From positions 1,488,001 to 1,552,000 of the forward strand of contig NZ_CP139698.1 in the NCBI RefSeq assembly GCF_034372165.1: 64,000 nt of DNA, in the 5' to 3' direction. The DNA is from Christiangramia sp. OXR-203. Its GTDB lineage: Bacteria > Bacteroidota > Bacteroidia > Flavobacteriales > Flavobacteriaceae. Under the pieces are notes generated by a model, which was given only the letters and a program-made list of their open reading frames with translations, had not been told where the DNA came from and ran no database searches. Position numbers and translations under genes: made by a program. Positions within the stretch are counted from its first letter, which is position 1. The number at the start of each line of letters is the position of its first letter. Below, piece by piece: positions 54,266 through 63,000 of the stretch.

Positions 54266-56140
54266 TTATTTAGATTCTTTCATTTCAACAACACTAAACA
54301 TAGATCGTCTGTTTAGTTGATGATCTTTTTCTGAACATCTGTCGCAATCTATGGCCGGTTTATTCTCACCATAGCCTTTGTATTCCTGAATTCTATCTTC
54401 AGCTATGCCATTAGCAACCAGGTAGTCGAAGGTTGATTTAGCTCTACGTTCGGCCAGTTTTTCGTTATACGCATCTGTTCCTCTACGGTCTGTATGAGAA
54501 CCAATTGCTATTACGAGTTCTGGATACTCATCCTTCATTAAGGCTACAAGTTTATCCAGCTCTTGTGCTGCATCTGGCCTTATATTCGATTTGTCGAAGT
54601 CAAAATATATATTGTCAATTTCAGCCAGATATTCAACGTCCTTAACTGGGTTTAGCTGAATATCATATTTCAGAGTATTAATTTCATCACTCTCTCTGGT
54701 ATCTATAATTCCTTTAAAAGTTTCGTATCTAATCTCTTTTGCTTCAACTGGAAACTCTAGATTTCGGTCAATTTCAGTCTCGTAATAACCTTCTTCATTT
54801 GTTTCAAGAAATGCAAGTTCCTCACCATTTTCATCCATGATCCTAACTGTTGCAGAACTTATTGGATTTCCATTTATAGCATCAGATACTGTTCCTGCAA
54901 CCACTAAAGGATTCATCTTGTTAAAAACGAAAATATTATCATTATCTCCTTCCCGGTTACTTGAAATATAACCTTCTTTAGAATCTTCCACCTGGAAATA
55001 AGCGAAGTCATCAAGACTACTATTAATGGTCTCTCCAAGATTCTCTACAGTTTCACTTCCTTCTTCTAATCTGAAGATATCGAATAAACCTAAGCCGGCA
55101 TGTCCATTAGAAGAGAAGTAAAGAGTACCATCAGTATCCATAAACGGAAAGGTCTCATCAAATTCTGTATTTACGGGCGCTCCAAGATTTTCTACAGAGC
55201 CATATGTGTTGTCTTCATTGATCGCTACTTTATAGATATCTGTTCCTCCATTTCCATTGGGCATATCTGAAGTAAAATAAAGTGTTTTGCCATCTCTAGA
55301 CAAGGAAGGGTGACCAATGGAATATTCATTGCTATTAAAAGGTAATTCCTTTACGTCCATCCATGTACCATTGGTGCTGGTAGCTGAATACAATTTTAAG
55401 TGATTCGTTTTATCCTTATCTCTTTTTCCTTCCTTATTTCTGAAGTAATTATTTCTGGTAAAATATATAGTACTGCCATCTGGAGAAACTACTGCTGGAC
55501 CATCGTGAAGTTTGGTATTAATATCACCCTGAATAGGCATAATGTTCCCTGTTTCTGAATCCATCACATAAATATCCAGAAATGGTTCCCCATTCCAGCT
55601 ATACGTTTTCTCTTTTACGTCTACATCCTGAGCTCTGGCGGAAACAAAATAGACAGTTCCATCCATCTCGAATACTCCAAAATCACTAACTTCAGAATTG
55701 AAATCTGCTGGCTGAAGTTTATAAGTCGCCATGCTTTTATATTCATCCTTATTCAGCATGGTTTGTATTCCATCAGAATCTCTTCCTGTTTCCAGGTATC
55801 GTTTTAAGAAAGTTCTGGACTCATCATATCGCTTAACTCCGCGAAGAGCCTGTGCATACTTATAGTAATATTCTGGAGATATAGTCGTGTCTTCAATAAC
55901 ATCTCCGTAATAAAATACTGCATTTTCAGGACTTCTTAGCATCATATATGCATCACCCAAACGATTTGAATTATAAGTGACGTTATAATCATCTTCAATT
56001 AGATCCTTGTAAACTTCAGTAGCTTTAAGATAAGCGAAGTCTTTGTATAGCCTGTCTGCTTTTTTTTGTTTCCCACTTTGAGCCTGCATCCCAAGGGAAC
56101 AGATAAAGATAGAAAGGAAAAATATGTAGTAGTTTTTCAT
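54266..56140 (-). CDS. OmpA-family protein with TPR and WD40-like repeats (PorE-like)
   Basis: A 624-residue protein: a signal peptide, TPR-like helices (residues about 25-120), a PD40/beta-propeller with repeats such as PAVVSPDGSTIYFTRNN, PSLSRDGKTLYFTSD and FPFMDTDGTLYFSSNG, a carboxypeptidase-regulatory-like domain, and a C-terminal OmpA domain (IYFDFDKSNIRPDAAQELD, IGSHTDRRGTDAYNEKLAERRA) that grips peptidoglycan. It follows PorP by 16 bases. In T9SS species this pair anchors the surface adhesin. Confidence 0.9.
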   Translation of the reverse strand: MKNYYIFFLSIFICSLGMQAQSGKQKKADRLYKDFAYLKATEVYKDLIEDDYNVTYNSNRLGDAYMMLRSPENAVFYYGDVIEDTTISPEYYYKYAQALRGVKRYDESRTFLKRYLETGRDSDGIQTMLNKDEYKSMATYKLQPADFNSEVSDFGVFEMDGTVYFVSARAQDVDVKEKTYSWNGEPFLDIYVMDSETGNIMPIQGDINTKLHDGPAVVSPDGSTIYFTRNNYFRNKEGKRDKDKTNHLKLYSATSTNGTWMDVKELPFNSNEYSIGHPSLSRDGKTLYFTSDMPNGNGGTDIYKVAINEDNTYGSVENLGAPVNTEFDETFPFMDTDGTLYFSSNGHAGLGLFDIFRLEEGSETVENLGETINSSLDDFAYFQVEDSKEGYISSNREGDNDNIFVFNKMNPLVVAGTVSDAINGNPISSATVRIMDENGEELAFLETNEEGYYETEIDRNLEFPVEAKEIRYETFKGIIDTRESDEINTLKYDIQLNPVKDVEYLAEIDNIYFDFDKSNIRPDAAQELDKLVALMKDEYPELVIAIGSHTDRRGTDAYNEKLAERRAKSTFDYLVANGIAEDRIQEYKGYGENKPAIDCDRCSEKDHQLNRRSMFSVVEMKESK

Positions 56141-56156
56141 AATCTATAGACTTTGG

Positions 56157-57053
56157 TTAGAAGAAACGTGGAGATTTGTATCTGGTATTTTCAAATCTGA
56201 ATTCGTAAATAAGAATGAATTCATGAGATCCTGAAGTATATGGCTGAATATCTGAAATTGAATATTCATACGCATAACCTGCTCTGAAGCCTGGAAACAA
56301 CTGCACATCCAGAAAAGCACCAATGGCATCATCTATTCTATAATTTGCTCCCAGGTAAAACTTCTCATTTAATATAGCCGTAGCGGTCATGTCTACTGAA
56401 AGCGGTGCTCCCTGAGTGGCCTTCACCAGAGTGGAAGGACGTAGTTTCAGGTTATCGCTTAGATCAAACACATAACCAGCTGTTAAGTAATAATGCACTT
56501 GTTCGAGTGCACGAAACTCGTCAAGTTCATTGTTATCCTTATTGATCAGTTTTGGAGCAGATAAACCAACATACCAGTTCTGTGCTGAAAGATATGCACC
56601 CGCTCCAAAGTTTGGTGTCCATCTATTGAAGTCATCTGCAAAAAATGGATCTGTTCCAATAGTAGGATCATCCAGACCATAGTAATACGCTCCAGCCTTA
56701 AGTCCCAGTCTTAAGGACACATCTGCACTTAGGTCTACCCTATAAGAGAAGTCACCATAAACAAAAGTGGTATTTTCATCACCAATCTTATCATTGATAA
56801 CCGATAATCCTAAACCGATCTTGTCATTTCGCAACGGCGAGTTAATAGAGAGCGTTTGCGTTACCGGTGCTCCATCTACACCAACCCATTGGTTTCGGTT
56901 AAGTGCAGTAATCGAGAACCCATCTCTACTACCTGCATAAGCAGGGTTGATAGAAACCGTGTTATACATGTATTGAGTAAACTGAGGGAGCTGCTGCGAA
57001 AATCCTGGGGCCGCAACAAATAGCATTAATATAATTAGATAAACTTTTTTCAT
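56157..57053 (-). CDS. PorP/SprF-family type IX secretion membrane protein
   Basis: A 298-residue outer-membrane barrel: a signal peptide ending GFSQ, then QLPQFTQYMYNTVSINPAYAGSRDG, which is the family signature, and a C-terminal strand ending in Phe. PorP/SprF proteins help secrete and hold the CHU_C adhesin encoded beside them. It starts 12 bases after the adhesin stop and is the second gene of the operon. Confidence 0.93.
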   Translation of the reverse strand: MKKVYLIILMLFVAAPGFSQQLPQFTQYMYNTVSINPAYAGSRDGFSITALNRNQWVGVDGAPVTQTLSINSPLRNDKIGLGLSVINDKIGDENTTFVYGDFSYRVDLSADVSLRLGLKAGAYYYGLDDPTIGTDPFFADDFNRWTPNFGAGAYLSAQNWYVGLSAPKLINKDNNELDEFRALEQVHYYLTAGYVFDLSDNLKLRPSTLVKATQGAPLSVDMTATAILNEKFYLGANYRIDDAIGAFLDVQLFPGFRAGYAYEYSISDIQPYTSGSHEFILIYEFRFENTRYKSPRFF

Positions 57054-57065
57054 GGTTTCCCTTTT

Positions 57066-60000
57066 TTATTTAGTTCCTAAGTAAATATAACCTTGAATTG
57101 GTTCGAAGTTACCTTCTCTTATTTCCAGAACATAGAAGTATGTTCCTGATGGCAATTGATTTGAGCTTGTGAATGACGAGTCTGAGTATCCATCCCAGTT
57201 ATTCTGGTAGTTTTTAGCATCGAATACTTTAGCACCCCATCTATTAAATATCTTAAGATCATATGTGAATCCACATGCAATGTCTGTATCTATGGTAAAG
57301 AAATCGTTGATGTTATCACCATTTGGAGTTACTGCTTTAGATATGCTATCTCTTACATCTTCAACACTACAGTCTAAAACTACACAGTCATCGTTGATCA
57401 TTACGGTTACGAATGTACTTTGCGGACAAATCCCTTCGATTTGCAATTCGAAAGTATATGTTCCAAGTTCCAAAGAGCCTGGAGTTACAAATCCGTTTTC
57501 AAGTGCTCCGGTGTTATCTGTATCTATCCAGTTTCCAACATCTTCATTATCTGCAATTAGATCGAAAAGATTGAAAGCTGAATCATCGATACAAAGATCA
57601 ACCACTCCATTATCGATTAATACAATATCTTCAGCAACTGGTTCTGCCAGCACGATCGTAGTAAGATCAGATAATTGACCAAACTCATCCTGAGCAACAA
57701 CATCATAAGTACCCGGACTCAAGTTTGTAAATATCCCGGTCGCCTGATAGGTTTCACCATCTATGCTATAAGTTAATCCATTTTGAACGTCTACGGTGAT
57801 CGTTCCTGTTGGTTCTGAACAGCTCGGTTGAAGCACATCTACTTCAGGAGCAGCCGGTGGAGCTGCAGCAGGTTCTTCTTCAACGGTCACTGTAAAGCTA
57901 CATTCTGAAGTATTTCCTGAAGCATCAGTTACTTCAAAAGTGATCGTGGTTACACCTAAAGGAAACTCTTCACCGGAAGCGATACCATTAGTCATAGTGA
58001 TGGTCTCTCCAGAACAGTTATCGGTCGTTTCAGCCATACTATATTCCACAATACTGCTTTCTATTCCGAAGCCAACAGTCACTGTGATATTCTCAGGACA
58101 CTCAACAACAGGAGCTTCATTATCTACAACCGTTACAGTGAAAGTAGAAGTTGAAGTATTTCCGTTGTTATCGGTCGCTGTGTAAGTCACGGTTGTAGTT
58201 CCAACCGGGAATTCACTTCCAGAGTCCATGCCTTCGGTCAAAGTAACTTCGGCTAATTCGCAATTATCTGTAGCAGTAGGAGCTTCATAGGACACAACAG
58301 CGCCACATATTCCGGTATCATTACTAACGGTTATGTTCTCTAAGGGTTCCAGTTCCGGTGATTGATCATCGGTTACAACAATATCGAATGAACATTCAGA
58401 AGTATTTCCTGCAGCATCGGTAACAGTGAATGTTACAGTGGTCGTTCCTACTGGGAAAGTCTCTCCAGTAGCCAGACCAGCAGTTTGAGATACTGTAAAT
58501 TCTCCAGAATTATCAGATACCTGAGGTGTTTCAAATTCAACAACAGCACCACAAATATCCTCATCATTGCTTATTTGGATATCATCCTGGCAAACGATCG
58601 TTGGATCTTCGTTGTCTTCAACTGTTACAGTAAAGCTACATTCTGAAGTATTTCCAGCAGCATCGGTAGCTGTAAAGGTTATGGTGGTAGTTCCAATCTC
58701 GAATTGAGATCCGGAAACCGGTCCGCCAGTTTGTTCTACAGTCACCTCGCAATTATCGGTTGCAGTTGCGTTTTCAAAATCTACTATTGCATAAGAAACG
58801 CCAGTTTCAGTATCGATAGAGATATTCGCAGGACAGCTTATTTCAGGTGCCTCGTTATCATTTACGGTTACCGTAAAGCTTTCGGTAGTGGTATTTCCAG
58901 AAATATCGGTTACAGTATAAGTTACGGTGGTAGTACCAACTGGGAATTGAGATCCGGAAGTAAGACCTTCGGTCACTTCAATAGATTCCAGTTCACAATT
59001 GTCAGTTGCTCCAATCATTCCGAAGTTTACAATAGCACCACATACTCCAGCATCGTTGTTAACTGTGATGTCATCCATTTCTTCTGCTACAGGTGCTTCA
59101 GAATCTGTTACGATCACATCAAAGCTGCAGAAGCTTGTGTTTCCAGCGGCATCGGTAGCAGTAAAGCTTACCGTCGTATTTCCTACAGGAAATGTTTCCC
59201 CTGAAGCAGGACCGCTAGTTTGCTCTAAGCTTACATCACCAGAATTATCAGCTATTTCAGGAAGCGTGAAGCTTATAGCTGCGCCGCATATACCTGGATC
59301 ATTTTGCTGATTTATAGTTTCAGGGCAAACGATCGTTGGATCTTCGTTGTCTTCGACTGTTACAGTAAAGCTACATTCTGAAGTATTTCCAGCAGCATCA
59401 GTCGCTGTAAAGGTTATGGTGGTAGTTCCAATCTCGAATTGAGATCCGGAAACCGGTCCGCCAGTTTGTTCTACAGTCACCTCGCAATTATCGGTTGCAG
59501 TTGCATCGTCAAAATCTACTACTGCATAAGAAACGCCAGTTTCAGTATCGATAGTGATATTCGCAGGACAGCTTATTTCAGGTGCCTCGTTGTCAGTTAC
59601 AGTTACTGTAAAGCTTTCTGTCGTTGTATTACCAGCAACATCGGTTACAGTATAAGTTACGGTGGTAGTTCCAACAGGGAATTCAGATCCTGAAGTAAGA
59701 CCTTCGGTAACTTCTACAGATTCCAGTTCGCAATTATCAGTTGCTCCAATTATTCCAAAGTCTACAACGGCGCCACATACTCCAGTATCGTTATTAACTG
59801 TAATGTCCTCCATTTCTTCTACTACAGGAGCTTCAGAATCTGTTACGATCACATCAAAGCTACAGAAGCTTGTGTTTCCAGCGGCATCGGTAGCAGTAAA
59901 GCTTACCGTCGTAGTTCCTACAGGAAATGTTTCCCCTGAAGCAGGACCGCTAGTTTGCTCTAAGCTTACATCACTAGAATTATCAGCTATTTCAGGAAGC

Positions 60001-63000
60001 GTGAAGCTAATAGCTGCGCCGCATATACCTGGATCATTTTGCTGATTTATAGTTTCAGGGCAAACGATCGTTGGATCTTCGTTGTCTTCAACTGTTACAG
60101 TAAAGCTACATTCTGAAGTATTTCCAGCAGCATCGGTAGCTGTAAAGGTTATGGTGGTAGTTCCAATCTCGAATTGAGATCCGGAAACCGGTCCGCCAGT
60201 TTGTTCTACAGTCACCTCGCAATTATCAGTTGCAGTTGCGTTTTCAAAATCTACTATTGCATAAGAAACGCCAGTTTCAGTATCAATAGTGATATCCGCA
60301 GGACAGCTTATTTCAGGTGCCTCGTTATCATTTACGGTTACCGTAAAGCTTTCGGTAGTTGTATTTCCAGAAATATCGGTTACAGTATAAGTTACGGTGG
60401 TAGTACCAACTGGGAATTGAGATCCGGAAGTAAGACCTTCGGTCACTTCAATAGATTCCAGTTCACAATTATCAGTTGCTCCAATCATTCCGAAGTCTAC
60501 AATAGCACCACATACTCCAGCATCGTTGTTAACGGTGATGTCATCCATTTCTTCTGCTACAGGTGCTTCAGAATCTGTTACGATCACATCAAAGCTACAG
60601 AAGCTTGTGTTTCCCGCGGCATCGGTAGCAGTAAAGCTTACCGTCGTATTTCCTACAGGAAATGTTTCCCCTGAAGCAGGACCGCTAGTTTGAAGTATAG
60701 TTGCACCTTCAGCATTGTCGGTAAATTCCGGAATTGTAAAGTCTACAACAGCTCCACAAACACCAGGATCGTTGTTAAGATCTATATTTTCTGGACAGGT
60801 AATTTCTGGTCCTTCAGTATCATTTACCGTGATCGTTACCGTCGCAGTATCTGTTCCACCGTTCCCATCAGAAATACTGTATTCGAAAGTATCTACACCC
60901 GTGAAGCTATCTTTAGGAGTGTATGTTACTGTTCCATTAGTATTAATCACAACCTCTCCATTCTCTGGAGTTGTAGTTTCAGTAACCACAAGATCACCAC
61001 CGTCAATGTCCGAATCATTATCCAGAACTGAAACGGTTACAGCATTATCCTGATCTGTAATTGCAGCATCATTTACGGCAATTGGATCATCATTAACTGG
61101 ATTTACTGTAATTGTTACCGTAGCAGTATCAGTTAAACCATCTTCGTCTCTAATCGTATAATCGAAAGAATCGGTTCCGTTGAAGTTCTCATTAGGTATA
61201 TAAGTAATAGTACCGTCATTGTTGATCACAACCGTTCCGTTTTCAGGAGTTGTAGTAGATACAATTGTAAGCTCATCACCATCCGGATCTGAGTCGTTAT
61301 CAAGTACAGAAATAATTACTGTGTTGTCTTCGTCTGTCTCAACAGCATCATCTACAGCGATAGGAGCATCGTTTTCAGCACCTACAGTTACTGTTACAGT
61401 AGCAGTATCAGTTCCACCGTTACCGTCAGAAATAATGTAGTCGAAAGAATCCGTTCCGTTGAAATTTTCATTCGGAGTATAAGTTACCACGCCATTCTCA
61501 TCGATAGTTACCGTTCCATTGGCAGGTTCCTTAGCTTCAGAAATTGTTACCGTAAGCTCATCACCATCAGGATCAGAATCGTTATTGAGAACATTGATCT
61601 CGACTGGAGTATCTTCGGTTGTTGAAGCTGAATCATCTACAGCGATAGGAGCATCATTTTCTGCACCAACTGTTACTGTTACCGTAGCGGTATCAGTTCC
61701 ACCGTTACCGTCAGAAATAGTGTAATCGAAAGAATCTGTTCCGTTGAAGTTTTCATTCGGAGTATAAGTTACCACACCATTCTCATCGATAGTTACCGTT
61801 CCATTGGCAGATTCCTGAGCTTCAGAAATTGTTACCGTAAGCTCATCACCATCATCAGGATCAGAATCGTTATTAAGAACAGTGATCTCGACTGGAGTAT
61901 CTTCGGTTGTTGAAGCTGAATCGTCTACAGCGATAGGAGCATCATTTTCTGCACCAACTGTTACTGTTACCGTAGCGGTATCAGTTCCACCGTTACCATC
62001 GGAAATAGTGTAATCGAAAGAATCAGTTCCGTTGAAGTTTTCATTCGGAGTATATGTTACCACGCCATTCTCATCGATAGTTACGGTTCCATTGGCAGGT
62101 TCCTGAGCCTCAGAGATTGTTACTGTAAGCTCATCACCGTCAGGATCAGAATCGTTATTAAGAACAGTGATCTCAACTGGAGTATCTTCAGAAGTCGAAG
62201 CAGTATCATCTACAGCGATAGGAGCATCATTTTCTGCATCAACTGTTACTGTTACCGTAGCGGTATCAGTTCCACAATTTCCATTCGTTATTGTATATTC
62301 GAAAGTATCGGTTCCATTAAAGTTATCATTCGGATAATAAGAAAACGTATTATCTTGATTTTGGGTTACAGTACCATTTGACGCCTGAGTGAAAGAAACG
62401 ATGTCTAATTCTCCATCTTCTGGATTAAGGTCATTAGAAAGAACATCAATATCTACTGAATTGTCTTCATCAGTAGAAGCTGAATCGGTGTTTGCGGTTG
62501 CGCCGACTGGCTGATCCTTAATTACTACTGAGGTAGCAGGTGAAATACATCCGTCAGCATTTTTGGCAGTTACACTATAAGTTCCAGCGGCAAGAGCTGT
62601 AAAATATCCACTTTCCTGGTAATCAGTTCCATTGATACTATAAGTAAATCCTTGAGTAGTAGTTACGGTAAAAGATCCAGTTGCATTATCACAAGTTGGC
62701 TGAACCGTTGCAGAAACTACTGGAGCATCCGGAGTGTTTGGTTGCTCCTGAATTACTACTGAGGTAGCTGGTGAAATACAACCGTCCGCATTTTTGGAAG
62801 TTAAACTATAAGTTCCAGCGGCAAGATCTGTAAAAGAACCGCTTGTTTGGTAATCACCGCCAATACTATATTGAAGACCACTTACTGTAGTTACGGTAAA
62901 AGATCCAGTTGCAGTTTCACAAGTTGGTTGCACTGTAGCAGAAACAACTGGAGCATCCGGAGTGTTTGGTTGCTCCTGAATTACTACCGAAGTAGCAGGT

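Noticed and set aside
58704-60674. Repeated plus-strand frames of 80-170 residues in the adhesin region
   Set aside because: They mirror the HYR repeats on the coding minus strand and show no protein-like features.
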